Shown in pieces: positions 39,699 to 48,683 of a stretch of 64,000 nucleotides of DNA. Under the pieces are notes generated by a model. That model saw nothing but the letters and a program-made list of their open reading frames with translations, was not told where the DNA came from and did not search any database. Position 1 is the first letter of the stretch. Every line of letters begins with the position of its first letter. The translations under genes were made by a program, and so were the position numbers. The stretch is from Deinococcus metalli (GTDB lineage: Bacteria; Deinococcota; Deinococci; Deinococcales; Deinococcaceae). The stretch covers positions 62,001-126,000 of the forward strand of contig NZ_JACHFK010000013.1 in assembly GCF_014201805.1 (NCBI RefSeq), in the 5' to 3' direction.

Positions 39699-39926
39699 AT
39701 GAGCGCGATGTCCAGTCCAACGCCTGCCATCCGTCAACGTCTGGCGGACAATATGCGGCGTCTGCGCCAGCAGCGGGAATGGTCACAGGAAGAACTCGCT
39801 GCATATTCCGGGATCCATCACACCCAGATCAGCCGGATCGAGCGCATGCAGAACAGCGTCGGTATCGACATGATCGAGAAACTGGCCATGGCCTTCGGCG
39901 TAAGCGTTGGCGAACTACTGGACTGA
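39699..39926 (+). CDS. XRE-family regulator, C-protein-like
   Basis: A 75-residue helix-turn-helix protein (RLADNMRRLRQQREWSQEEL, then SGIHHTQISRIERMQNSVGI). Located next to the tandem palindrome at 39631-39668 and divergent from the copy 2 JAB-like gene. C-protein-type binding of a dimer to each palindrome would permit activation then repression with dose. ATG 39699 used; the next Met four codons on is an alternative. Confidence 0.85.
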   Translation: MSAMSSPTPAIRQRLADNMRRLRQQREWSQEELAAYSGIHHTQISRIERMQNSVGIDMIEKLAMAFGVSVGELLD

Positions 39927-39990
39927 GCTGTTCAATACGTAACGGAGGGCGCACGGACTACGGCAACTGGCCGGGCCCGCTGTTCGAAAC

Positions 39991-40212
39991 TCAGGGCAAC
40001 AGGGCCGTGACGGGCACGCCGAGCGCTTCCGCGAGCCGGTACACCGTGGAGATCCGCAGGTCCTTCTTGCCGTTTTCGATCATACCGATGTAGGCGCGGT
40101 GGATGCCGGCGTTGTGGGCGAAGGTGTCCTGGTTCCAGCCACGGCGGATCCGGGCCTCGCGCACGCGGCGGCCGATCTCCTCAAGCCGGGCCTGTGCGGG
40201 ATCGGACGCCAT
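39991..40212 (-). CDS. XRE-family regulator
   Basis: A 73-residue helix-turn-helix protein (IGRRVREARIRRGWNQDTFA, then AGIHRAYIGMIENGKKDLRI). Divergent from the unknown gene at 40309 with a 96-base spacer that holds an 8-bp inverted repeat. Convergent with the preceding xre gene. Third member of the xre-plus-unknown pairs in this stretch. Confidence 0.85.
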   Translation of the reverse strand: MASDPAQARLEEIGRRVREARIRRGWNQDTFAHNAGIHRAYIGMIENGKKDLRISTVYRLAEALGVPVTALLP

Positions 40213-40247
40213 CCACGCAGCTTCGCAGTCAGAGTATGAAAAAACGA

Positions 40248-40276
40248 CTACTTATTGATAGTCTTTCTATAAGTAG
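40248..40276. promoter_or_regulatory. inverted repeat between xre and its divergent neighbour
   Basis: CTACTTAT (40248-40255) and ATAAGTAG (40269-40276), 13 bases apart, in a notably AT-rich intergenic region. Probable operator of the leftward xre gene (39991-40212), overlapping promoters of both genes. Confidence 0.6.
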
Positions 40277-40308
40277 CAACGTCGACTTCATGCCGCACAA
40301 GGAGCTTC

Positions 40309-41277
40309 ATGGCACTGCTGCCTCCACGCCTGACCCACCGGTTCCACCTCGCGAAAAGCAAAGACGCCCCCAGCATGCGTGCGCTCTTCGACCGCCTGCT
40401 CGACCGTGGCGGTGAGCAGTTCGACGCTATGCAGCCCTTCGGTGTGATCACACCTCTTGGATTTCAACCTGCATACGACGTCTGGCTCTCCAGACACAAA
40501 GGTGAAGTCGTGGCGGCCGGGTGGTACCACCTCCTCAACGACGGCCGGGTGCGCGTCGTGGCCCTGAGTGCTTCGGAGCACGACACGCTGACCGACACCC
40601 TGCTCGCGCACTTGGAGGCCGGGCTGCAGGTGATCGCGTATGACGGCCGATTCAAGATCACGGAACTGACGGCGTGGCTCCCGGAGGGCGAGCCGCAGAC
40701 CCGCCTGGAGCAGACCTATCTCCGCCGCGGGTGGACGTTCGTCGAGCGGCCGTGGACTGCGGGGTTACACCGGGCGACGCTGCGGCGGGACGCACTCCTC
40801 ACCGTGATCACGCAGGCCCGCGCTGCCGGCATTGACCTCCACTCGATGACCGACGAGGTCACCAATGTCATGGGAACCCTGACCGCGCAACTTGGACCGC
40901 TGCATCCCATGTATTCCGCCGAGTCACTGTGGCAGGCATCCGAGCAGGGCCGCGTGGTGGCCGTGAGTGGCATACAGTACATCCCACGGTTCGGGCAGGT
41001 GGTCTCCATGGAGCCCGCGTGGTTACGCGAAAGCGCTCAACCGAATGTGATCACGCGGGCGCTGCTGGCCGCCGTCCTGCTGGAAGGAAAAGTGCTTCCA
41101 GACCGGCTGGTCGGGACGGGCAGTCGTGCAGCGCTCAACGACTGGTTCGAAGGCACCATCGAAGTGCAGGTCAGGGATGGATACACCCTGACGATTGATC
41201 CAGCACGGGAGCCCCTGCCGTGGGAGCTCGGGTTGGGCTTTAACCCTGACCGGGTGTGGCTTGGCCTCCCGGGGTGA
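40309..41277 (+). CDS. unknown protein divergent from an xre gene
   Basis: A 322-residue soluble protein, Trp-rich and mixed alpha/beta, with no motif I can assign. It opens MALLPPRLTHRFHLAKSKDA and contains YDVWLSRHKGEVVAAGWYHL, which resembles the strand-turn-strand of GNAT folds without their acetyl-CoA loop. AAGGAG precedes the ATG at the right distance. The last 38 bases overlap the 3' end of the leftward gene 41240. Its regulator is probably the xre gene at 39991. It is longer than the JAB-like partners of the neighbouring xre genes and shows no similarity to them that I can see. Confidence 0.65.
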   Translation: MALLPPRLTHRFHLAKSKDAPSMRALFDRLLDRGGEQFDAMQPFGVITPLGFQPAYDVWLSRHKGEVVAAGWYHLLNDGRVRVVALSASEHDTLTDTLLAHLEAGLQVIAYDGRFKITELTAWLPEGEPQTRLEQTYLRRGWTFVERPWTAGLHRATLRRDALLTVITQARAAGIDLHSMTDEVTNVMGTLTAQLGPLHPMYSAESLWQASEQGRVVAVSGIQYIPRFGQVVSMEPAWLRESAQPNVITRALLAAVLLEGKVLPDRLVGTGSRAALNDWFEGTIEVQVRDGYTLTIDPAREPLPWELGLGFNPDRVWLGLPG

Positions 41278-42004
41278 TCCACGACCGCCACTCTCCGTAG
41301 TGCCGGAGGGAAGACTCCAGCGCGCGTGCCCTGCTTGGCACCTTCAGGGCATCCGGCGGGAGGTGGTCGTAGAGGTCCCAGCCTGGCGTCCAGCAGCCCT
41401 CACCGATCACCGCTGACGCATGGATGGTGCCGTCCACCAGGCCCTGCATGTCCGTGACGCTGATCTCGACGCCCCGGAAGAACAGGCCGCCTCTGAGCCG
41501 TGCGTCGAGGTGCTGGAGCAGCAGCATGACGGAGAGGAGTTCGCCTCTGGACTTACCGTAGTTCCACGGCAGGGGCTCCCAGAGCTGGTAGGACGCCACC
41601 TCATAGGAGCCGAGGGCCCGGCGGAGCTTCAGGACGACCGCGATCATCACCCGGGCGTCGTCGGTCGGCCACCAGGACTTGAGGCGGTCCAGGTCGATGC
41701 CACGAGCCTTGAGCACATGCACTTCCTTGAGTGTGCCGGCGGCCACGCCACTCATCACGGCTGACCACAGCAGTTGTGGCGCGTTGTGGTACGGATGAGG
41801 GGCGGGCACGGGTCTGTCCTCACGGCCAAGGAGGTAGAGCGGATCGACGTCCAGCCACGTGCCGAGAGTTTGAGCCTGGGCGGTCGTCAACGGCCCGGCA
41901 AGCGGAAGTGGGCACCCGCAATCCAGCAGCAGCCGTGCGGCGTCCATCTCATGCAGGCTGTGCGCCCGCAGGAGGGACTCCAGCCGCTCTGCGTGAGAAC
42001 TCAG
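41240..42004 (-). CDS. unknown protein, possible CTG start
   Basis: A protein of 254 residues if read from CTG 42004, whose last bases form the TGA of the upstream gene (CTGA overlap), or 235 from ATG 41947. The extra residues SSHAERLESLLRAHSLHE look like coding sequence and continue a helical, HTH-like N-terminus (TTAQAQTLGTWLDVDPLYLL). No ATG, GTG or TTG is available upstream in frame. The rest is mixed with Trp-rich segments (SYQLWEPLPWNYG, GEGCWTPGWDLYD). I recognise no family. Second gene of a two-gene leftward operon. Confidence 0.6.
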   Translation of the reverse strand: MSSHAERLESLLRAHSLHEMDAARLLLDCGCPLPLAGPLTTAQAQTLGTWLDVDPLYLLGREDRPVPAPHPYHNAPQLLWSAVMSGVAAGTLKEVHVLKARGIDLDRLKSWWPTDDARVMIAVVLKLRRALGSYEVASYQLWEPLPWNYGKSRGELLSVMLLLQHLDARLRGGLFFRGVEISVTDMQGLVDGTIHASAVIGEGCWTPGWDLYDHLPPDALKVPSRARALESSLRHYGEWRSWITPGGQATPGQG

Positions 42005-42621
42005 GGTGTCTCACCTGGGAAGGGCAGACCCAGGGCCTTGGCGATGCCCTTCAGCGCCGTGATGAACGTGGCGGAGGACGTACCCAGCTTGCTGAGGGTC
42101 TCCACTGCACGCTGCGCGCGAACAAGGCGGCCTTCCTGCACGCCTTTCTCCAGGCTCTGGAGCGTGTCGTGGGCCTCGTCCTGGTCGTCTTCCGGGAGGG
42201 TGGCGATCTGAGCCCGGAGGCCGGTCAGCAGGGCGGTGAGTTCCTCGGCCGCGATGCCACCGCGGTGCTGGACAGTCATGTGGGCATCTGGACCTGTCTG
42301 GGTAGCGACTACGCCGACCGGAGCATGGAAGTTCTGGGTGAGCGTGTTGGGCGCAGCCGGACGCCGGCGTGCTTCGGTAGAGCGCATGCCCTCAGAGGTG
42401 ATGCTGACCAGGAATTCGCCCTCGCCCCGGTCGGCATGCACCGCGAGGTGGGACAGCGCGGCGAGGCGGCGGCAGGCGGCCGAGACGCGCACCAGGGGGA
42501 GACTGAGCTCGCGGGCGAGTTCGGGAGTGTCCGCGTGGCCGCCGCCGTGGAGGTGGGCGTGATGGAGGACATCGAGGATGCGGTCGCTGTCGGCAGTCAC
42601 CTGATCGAGGTCGTCGGGCAT
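42001..42621 (-). CDS. winged-helix-like protein of unknown function
   Basis: A 206-residue protein. The N-terminal 75 residues resemble a winged helix (DRILDVLHHAHLHGGGHADT, then LARELSLPLVRVSAACRRLA and a beta wing EGEFLVSITSEGMRS). The C-terminal part is helical and may oligomerise (ELTALLTGLRAQIATL, TLQSLEKGVQEG). It precedes and overlaps the unknown gene 41240-42004. Probably a regulator or a DNA-binding subunit; no substrate or target can be assigned. Confidence 0.65.
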   Translation of the reverse strand: MPDDLDQVTADSDRILDVLHHAHLHGGGHADTPELARELSLPLVRVSAACRRLAALSHLAVHADRGEGEFLVSITSEGMRSTEARRRPAAPNTLTQNFHAPVGVVATQTGPDAHMTVQHRGGIAAEELTALLTGLRAQIATLPEDDQDEAHDTLQSLEKGVQEGRLVRAQRAVETLSKLGTSSATFITALKGIAKALGLPFPGETP

Positions 42622-43152
42622 GGGTGATGCGAGCGTAGCGCGTGGCTGCCGGTGGGTCGCGCAGCGGTGGACGACTGACGCCAGGCCGGCCTGAGCCTAA
42701 GCGTTGGTGATGCGTTGAGTGGACGGCTTCACCCGATAGGCCATGTGATAAATGACGTCTGGAACGAGGAAAAAGCGAACACTCGCTTTTAGTTCAGATA
42801 ATATCCTATTTCTAAACTAACTGCCTTCGGAGTACCCGCCCGGCTCGGCCCGCGCTCGGGCTGAATTGGTGTCGGCAGGAGAAGAAAAGGGACGAGGAGC
42901 GACCTCTGCTGAGGTCGGCCCTCCGCGACGCCAGCGCACCCCAGCCACCCTCAGATGTACGCCACGGCTTCCCAGAGTCCAAGGCTCCGTTCCCCATCCA
43001 GTGGATGCGGCACTGCGCCATCTCCAGCCTCGTCTCCGCGCAGGACGCCATTTTGCAGCCCGCGCCCCCACCTCAATTGTTGTGCTATAACATAATGCCT
43101 GTCACGATTACGACCGGGAGCTGAGGTGTCCGACCCCGCTCGAGGAGAGATC
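42622..43152. other. intergenic, promoter region of the first CBASS operon
   Basis: About 530 bases without a supported gene. It contains an 8-bp inverted repeat, AAAAGCGA-ACAC-TCGCTTTT (42771-42790), in an AT-rich patch. Near 43079 it contains TTGTTGTGCTATAACATAATG, which could hold -35/-10 elements of the CBASS operon. No effector gene is hidden here. Confidence 0.55.
42771..42790. repeat. inverted repeat with T-tract, terminator or operator
   Basis: AAAAGCGA (42771-42778), loop ACAC, TCGCTTTT (42783-42790). A T-run ends the hairpin on both strands, so it could terminate transcripts from either side; it lies upstream of the CBASS operon and the leftward operon start. Confidence 0.5.
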
Positions 43153-44259
43153 ATGGACCTGCCGACCCAGTTTCAAACGTTTCTGAGCAACATCGAACCG
43201 ACAGACTACCAGCGCGACGAATTCATCCGCGGCCACCGCACCCTCCGACAGCGGCTGGACGCTGATGCCGACCTCGAGCCTTACATCATCACGCATTTTC
43301 TGCAGGGGAGCTACCGCCGCTCAACCGCCATCCGGCCGCGCGCCGGCAAGAAATCCGACGTGGATGTGGTCGTGGTGACCAACCTGAACGAAGCGCATTA
43401 CACCCCACATGACGCTCTCGAACTCTTTCAACCCTTCATGGAGCGGCACTATCCCGAAAAGTGGAAGTTCAACGGCCGTTCCATCGGCATCGAGCTGTCG
43501 TACGTCGAGCTCGACCTGGTCGTGACGAGTGCACCCAGCGCCCGACAGGCAGAGGTTTTTAAGAGCTTCGCCTTCGATATCTTCGAGTCGGAGGAGCAAC
43601 TGGACAGCGCCCAGGGGGCTGTGGCCTTCAAGTCCTACTTCGCCAAAGCGGCCAGTGAGCCCTGGCGCTCCGAACCGCTGCTCATCCCGGACCGGGACGC
43701 GCGCGAGTGGCAGCGGACCCACCCGCTCGAGACCATCCGCTGGACGACCGACAAAAATCAGGCCCTGAACAAGCAGTTCGTGCGGATCGTGAAGGCACTC
43801 AAGTGGTGGCGCCGCCAGCACGACGCGCCCAAGTATCCCAAGGGGTACCCCATCGAGCACCTCGTGGGCGACGCCTGTCCAGAACATGTCGGCAGCATCG
43901 CGGAGGGCGTGACCCGGACCCTCGAGACCCTCCGCGACGGCCTGTGGAGCTACGCGCAGCGCGGTGAGGTTCCGGTCGTGCCGGCCCGCGGCGTTCCGGA
44001 GGTGAACGTCCTCAGCCGCCTCACGCCGGAAGATTTCGTCGCCTTCTTCGACCTGATCGATGACGCCGCCACCACCGCGCGGCAGGCCTACGACGAGCCG
44101 AATCCCCACGAGAGCGCCCTGCTCTGGCGGAGTCTGTTCGGCAACCGGTTCCCGTTGCCGCCCGTCAGCGGGGGCACCAACGGCGGCGGCAGCACGACCG
44201 GGGGGTTCACCGAACGCACCAGCAGTGGCAGCGGCACCGAGCGGGGCCGCTTTGCCTGA
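43153..44259 (+). CDS. CD-NTase (CBASS cyclic oligonucleotide synthase), operon 1
   Basis: Makes a cyclic nucleotide alarm signal on phage infection. The 368-residue product has the nucleotidyltransferase core G52-S-Y-R-R, then SDVDVVVV (D69, D71) and a third Asp in VELDLVVT (about D121). The helical region includes ALKWWRRQ and YPIEHLVGDACPEHVGSIAE. A Gly/Ser/Thr-rich tail ends ERGRFA, matching the RGRFG end of the second CD-NTase; such C-termini are what Cap2 conjugates. ATG 43153 has AGGAGAG before it; a GTG at 43126 is less likely. It is followed by Cap2 with an 8-base overlap. Confidence 0.9.
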   Translation: MDLPTQFQTFLSNIEPTDYQRDEFIRGHRTLRQRLDADADLEPYIITHFLQGSYRRSTAIRPRAGKKSDVDVVVVTNLNEAHYTPHDALELFQPFMERHYPEKWKFNGRSIGIELSYVELDLVVTSAPSARQAEVFKSFAFDIFESEEQLDSAQGAVAFKSYFAKAASEPWRSEPLLIPDRDAREWQRTHPLETIRWTTDKNQALNKQFVRIVKALKWWRRQHDAPKYPKGYPIEHLVGDACPEHVGSIAEGVTRTLETLRDGLWSYAQRGEVPVVPARGVPEVNVLSRLTPEDFVAFFDLIDDAATTARQAYDEPNPHESALLWRSLFGNRFPLPPVSGGTNGGGSTTGGFTERTSSGSGTERGRFA

Positions 44260-46057
44260 CGCCCTCCCAGAGGCGCTCGTCACCGGCACCGAAGCCCTTG
44301 AACACATCGAGGGCTTCGTGCCACTGGGGCCCTGGACACCCGACGAGCAGCGGCCCCGCTGGTTCCAGCCCTGCCAGCTCGTGCTCACCGGTGGAAGCGA
44401 CCTCGTCCCGACGGTCACGCCCTGGTACCTGGTGGTCAGCACCGAGTACCCGGCCGGCCTGATCCGCTTGTACCCCGCCGTGGACGGAGGGCTGAAGGTC
44501 ACCTTCCCCCACCAGACCGACAACACCCACGGAGACGCAGGCGCGCCATGGCGCCGAGGGCACCCGTGCCTGGACACCCCCCTCAACATCCTCGACCGCG
44601 CGGTCTACGACACCGAACCGTATGACGCGGCGGCCCGGCTCGCCTGGCACGTCCACCGCGGACTGGCCTGGCTACACGCGGCCGCACACGGGTCTCTGAC
44701 CCCGGACGGCGACCCCTACGAATTGCCGCCCCTGCCGGGTGGAGGCAGGCCGGGCCGCCTGCTGGCCTACAACGAGGACGAGACCAGTCTGCAGGCCTGG
44801 CTTTCCAAGTCAGCCCGGGCTGGCCTGGTCCAGGTGTCGGACGTCCCCGATGTAAAGGGAGCGCAGTTCGTGCGGGGCTTTGGACAGACGTACCGTCCCA
44901 CGTGGGGCAGCGCCCTGCAGGCGGTCACTGTCGAGCGGCAGGGCGTGTGGCTCCGGCTCGACCGTGCGCCCGTGGTCCCGCCCTGGCAACTGCCCCAGAC
45001 CTGGGGAGAATTGCAACTCGCGGTGCAGGCCCAGGGCATCGACCTCTTCGCACGCCTCTGTCCGCATCTCGAAGCGCTCCGCGATGGTCAGGCCCACCTG
45101 CTGCTCCTGGGCTGGCCGATGCCGCAAGCCCACGGCGGCCCACTGCGGCAGATGCACTGGCAGGCACTGGACCTCCCCCGCCTCTCACGGGGGAACAGAG
45201 TACCGAATGGCTGGCGCCCGGACGCTCGCGGCCGCCTGATGAAAGACCGCCGCGACGCCCTGGCCGACGCATCGCCACTCATCTGGACCGAATCGAGCAA
45301 CTGGAACGCCGAGGAACTCGGCAGCCGCGGGCGGCTCCCCGACCCAGCACAGCGCGCCCGCATCGCCATCATCGGTGTGGGCGCTCTCGGCAGCGCCGTG
45401 GCAGAACAGCTGGCCCGGACGGGCGCCGCCTCGCTCCTCCTCATCGATGGAGACCAGCTCGAGGCCGGGAACCTCGTGCGCCATACGCTTACCCTCGGTG
45501 ACCTCGAGCACTTCAAGGCGGAACGGCTCGCCCAGCGGCTGAACATGAGTGGACCCCACGTCACCGTGCAGGCCATCAACCGGACCTTCACCCACCACGA
45601 CGAAGACGCAGTGGCCGCCTTGCGGGAGTGCGACCTGATCGTGGACTGCACGGCCAGCGACAGCCTCCTGATTGAGCTCCGTCGCGTGCGTTGGGGGGAT
45701 CATCAGGCGTTCGTGTCCCTCTCCCTCGGTCTGCGCGCTCAACGTCTGTACTGCTTTTACGCGCCTGGCCCGATCGTTCCCCTGGAAGACTTCCTTGACC
45801 TAGTGGGCGCGGCCGTCGAGGGAGATCTGGCCCGCTTCCCCGCCCATGACATCCCACGAGCGGGCATCGGATGCTGGCACCCCGTGTTTCCAGCCCGCCT
45901 CGACGACATCGCCTTGTTCGCGGCGACTGGAGTGAAGTACGTGGAGGCGGCATTGATGCGACGCCTGGAAGCCCTTCAGCTGGAGATCTATGAGCAGGTT
46001 CAGGACGGTGACCGCTTCATGGGCATTCGGCGGATCGACGGGGCACGCTTTGACTGA
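44252..46057 (+). CDS. Cap2: fused E2-E1 ubiquitin-transfer-like enzyme, operon 1
   Basis: Activates and conjugates the C-terminus of the CD-NTase to boost signalling in type II CBASS. The 601-residue product has an N-terminal E2-like domain with candidate active Cys C106 (RGHPCLDTP), a linker and a C-terminal ThiF/E1 domain. The latter holds IAIIGVGALGSAVAEQLART (about 370), LLIDGDQLEAGNLVRHTL and candidate E1 Cys C541 (GIGCWHPVFPA). Start TTG 44252 overlaps the CD-NTase gene; its stop overlaps Cap3. Sequence blocks (EELGSRG, NLVRHTLTL, SLSLG) recur in the Cap2 of operon 2. Confidence 0.9.
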   Translation: MPDALPEALVTGTEALEHIEGFVPLGPWTPDEQRPRWFQPCQLVLTGGSDLVPTVTPWYLVVSTEYPAGLIRLYPAVDGGLKVTFPHQTDNTHGDAGAPWRRGHPCLDTPLNILDRAVYDTEPYDAAARLAWHVHRGLAWLHAAAHGSLTPDGDPYELPPLPGGGRPGRLLAYNEDETSLQAWLSKSARAGLVQVSDVPDVKGAQFVRGFGQTYRPTWGSALQAVTVERQGVWLRLDRAPVVPPWQLPQTWGELQLAVQAQGIDLFARLCPHLEALRDGQAHLLLLGWPMPQAHGGPLRQMHWQALDLPRLSRGNRVPNGWRPDARGRLMKDRRDALADASPLIWTESSNWNAEELGSRGRLPDPAQRARIAIIGVGALGSAVAEQLARTGAASLLLIDGDQLEAGNLVRHTLTLGDLEHFKAERLAQRLNMSGPHVTVQAINRTFTHHDEDAVAALRECDLIVDCTASDSLLIELRRVRWGDHQAFVSLSLGLRAQRLYCFYAPGPIVPLEDFLDLVGAAVEGDLARFPAHDIPRAGIGCWHPVFPARLDDIALFAATGVKYVEAALMRRLEALQLEIYEQVQDGDRFMGIRRIDGARFD

Positions 46058-46586
46058 CCCCCTGACCTTCCGATCCAGTGACGGACGGTTCGGGCTGACC
46101 ATCAGCGGCGCCCAGCTGCGGACGCTGCTGCGCCACTGCAGCACGGGCCTGCCGAATGAAACCGGCGGCATCCTCGCCGGCCACTACTCCAGCCGCCGCG
46201 ACATGGCCCATGTGCGCGCCCTACTGCCCGCCCCTGAGGACTCTGTCGCCGGCCGCTCGACCTTCGAGCGGGGCACGGCGGGAACACGGACGTGGCTCGA
46301 CCGGTTATGGCGTGAGCGTGGCCTGTACTACCTCGGAGAATGGCATTCGCATCCGCACGCTCCGCCTGATCACAGCCCCCGGGACCAGCAGACCATGCGG
46401 AATCCGGGCCTCGTCCACGCCTACGCCTGCCCGGAACCGCTGCTGCTGATCATCGGGGGAGATTTCCACGGCGAGTATCAGATTGCCGCGTCGGTCTTTC
46501 ATCAAGGACGACCGGCCGTGGAACTGGTGAGAGCGGACGCAACGTTCTCCCGGCCAACAGGGCACGATCGGCATTCGCACGACTGA
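46050..46586 (+). CDS. Cap3: JAB/JAMM peptidase, operon 1
   Basis: Removes Cap2-made conjugates. The 178-residue product has a complete JAMM site: E37 in NETGGILAG, H99 and H101 in GEWHSHPH, S109 and D112 in HSPRD, i.e. HxH-x7-S-x2-D. TTG 46050 overlaps the Cap2 stop by eight bases; a longer upstream reading lies inside Cap2. It is the last gene of this operon: no effector follows before the leftward recombinases. Confidence 0.9.
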   Translation: MTDPLTFRSSDGRFGLTISGAQLRTLLRHCSTGLPNETGGILAGHYSSRRDMAHVRALLPAPEDSVAGRSTFERGTAGTRTWLDRLWRERGLYYLGEWHSHPHAPPDHSPRDQQTMRNPGLVHAYACPEPLLLIIGGDFHGEYQIAASVFHQGRPAVELVRADATFSRPTGHDRHSHD

Positions 46587-46775
46587 CGACACCGCGACAG
46601 GCACACGCCAACGTACCTAGGGATATGCAGTGGCCTGTCGCATGTCCCAGACCGCAGCGATAGTCGTCTGGTCAGCCAGCCACACCTGAAGTGTGAGCTC
46701 AGCGTGATGGGCCAGCCCCGACCGTGAACATTCCCAGCCCATCAGACGCACAGCGGCTCGGCTTGCAGCGATGTT

Positions 46776-48683
46776 TCAATCGTCCCAGACACCTTTCAAT
46801 TGCTGCAGCAATGTGTCGATAGGTTCGCCGATATAGAGCGATGTGGTCTGCAGGTGCTTGTGACCCAGAAACCTCTGTATTTCCAGAAGGGGTACTCCTT
46901 TGATGTACATCTTGGTTGCAACCAGTCGCCTACAATCCTTGGGTGTGAACGTGACCCAATCGGGAAGCATTCTTTGTTCGTACAGATCAGCATGGAACGT
47001 GTGCAGCCAACGCAGCAGTTCGGTTCCATAAAAGCCGGATCGGTAGCTGCTCAGTGATTTTTGGAGAATCAACTGAGCATCCTCGACGTATTCTCCCTCG
47101 ACTACTTCAAAACGGGGCACAGCAGGATAGGAGTCAAGTTCGCCTTGAACCCGCCTCATAATGTGCGAGAGGGTCGCGACCGCCTTTGGGGTCAATTGCA
47201 CAACCCGGGGTTCATCTGTCTTCCCCGCACGAATCATTAAGCACGGTACCACATTGTTGTTCGTATCGACGATCTTCGAAATATCAGCCTTTTCCAATCT
47301 GTACAACTCCCACGGGCGGAGGCCGGTACGCAGGAGCAGATCCATCGACGCCCATATCCAAAATGCGCTGTGCTCCTGGCTGACAGCGTCAATATTTTTT
47401 GCTCCAGGATGACCGACTTCAGTTACTTTGACGCTGACGGTTCCATAATTCTCTGTGGAAATCAGCGAGCGAGATGTCGGCACTCGCAAGAACTGCTTGC
47501 CATTTGCTTCAAACTGTTCGCCGGGCCCCGCTTGCCTGGCGGCCTCAAGGAGACGCATGGCATTTTCGGAGTTTTTTCTGAGCGTCTCCCAGAAAATGCC
47601 GAGGTATTGGAGCTTCTCGGCAGTATCTTTTCTTTTTTTCGCGTTTCCGTCGGAAGTTAATTTCTCTTCACCTTGAATGTCAGCCAGATCGACAGGATTA
47701 TACGCCGCAAATTTTTCCCAGGTTTCCGGATCCTCGCGGGCACGCTCGTCCAGAAATGCGTAAAACGCTCGTACGGTTGAAAAAACTCCGGCAGCGTTCA
47801 TCCGTTCCCCGGTATCCGGGTCTACTTTCTTCCGTTTCTTCCATGCATTGGCAATCGACCGGGAGACCTCAAACGTCAGTTGTTCCGGGTGATGATGAAG
47901 GATGTCGCGCCAGAACGCTTCCAAAAGAAAGGCGGCCTCCTGCTTGAGAGCCAATGGACTGCACTGCACGCTGCAGTGATCCAGATACGATGCGAAAACA
48001 AATCTCTGGTCGGGATCGAGAATAAGATATTTATCCAGCAGCTCTTCAGATTCCAGAGCACCTACGATCTTGGAAGTGCCGCTCGTTGCGAGACCACCCT
48101 CAATAATTCTATTGTATCGCAATACATTCCACAGACTAGCGGCCGTGACGAGATAATGAATTCCCAATTTGCGCTTTTCGTCATACTCCTGAAGATCTTC
48201 CAGCGTGAACGCCGAAATCCTCTTTCCTGTATGGATAGCAATGAGCGTAGCACACAGCATGGTTCTTAACGTGCTATGTCCTGAAAATTTCATGAGCTTT
48301 GCCGTCTCTTTAATCATCCTAAAATCTTCGGTATCAGTTGTCGCCGATAGCTTAAGATGTAGCTTGTTAAAATGTTGGTGATTAAGCCATTCATAGCTAG
48401 GGCGCAAAACTCTAAGACATAACAATGGTGAGAGAGCTAGTCTCATTGAGTCAAAGTGTTTTCTGTTTCTAACCGAGGGAGCCTCTCCCCAATTCATGAT
48501 TGAAGGTTCGCCGTTCAGCCAGCGCTCTTGCCATGTCCGACCACACTGCGTCTCAAGCCAGTCCAGAAGACATTTGGCACCGTAAAAGTAGTCCATTTGC
48601 GTCTTCTCTGTATAGCCCTGGAGCTGTGAAAATCCCACGATCTTGCAGATCATATCATCGCGCGTAAAATCATCAGCTGTCAC
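46776..48683 (-). CDS. large tyrosine recombinase (TnpB of Tn554-like type)
   Basis: A 635-residue integrase, close to the length of Tn554 TnpB. The catalytic region shows Arg in LRTGLRPWELYRLEKADI, the beta-strand RAGKTDEPRVVQLTPKAV, DCRRLVATKMYIKGVPLLEI, then FLGHKHLQTTSLYIGEP with His and the nucleophile Tyr. The HxxR position reads K-D-C-R-R, so the His is replaced. GTG start overlaps the stop of the upstream recombinase (GTGA). The DNA of these two genes is clearly more AT-rich than the flanks, a sign of transfer. It probably acts with the 48680-49876 product. Confidence 0.85.
   Translation of the reverse strand: MTADDFTRDDMICKIVGFSQLQGYTEKTQMDYFYGAKCLLDWLETQCGRTWQERWLNGEPSIMNWGEAPSVRNRKHFDSMRLALSPLLCLRVLRPSYEWLNHQHFNKLHLKLSATTDTEDFRMIKETAKLMKFSGHSTLRTMLCATLIAIHTGKRISAFTLEDLQEYDEKRKLGIHYLVTAASLWNVLRYNRIIEGGLATSGTSKIVGALESEELLDKYLILDPDQRFVFASYLDHCSVQCSPLALKQEAAFLLEAFWRDILHHHPEQLTFEVSRSIANAWKKRKKVDPDTGERMNAAGVFSTVRAFYAFLDERAREDPETWEKFAAYNPVDLADIQGEEKLTSDGNAKKRKDTAEKLQYLGIFWETLRKNSENAMRLLEAARQAGPGEQFEANGKQFLRVPTSRSLISTENYGTVSVKVTEVGHPGAKNIDAVSQEHSAFWIWASMDLLLRTGLRPWELYRLEKADISKIVDTNNNVVPCLMIRAGKTDEPRVVQLTPKAVATLSHIMRRVQGELDSYPAVPRFEVVEGEYVEDAQLILQKSLSSYRSGFYGTELLRWLHTFHADLYEQRMLPDWVTFTPKDCRRLVATKMYIKGVPLLEIQRFLGHKHLQTTSLYIGEPIDTLLQQLKGVWDD

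Noticed and set aside
42812..43090. Overlapping short frames upstream of the first CBASS operon, considered as missing effector
   Set aside because: No nuclease, membrane or SAVED features and no codon bias; too short for a known effector.
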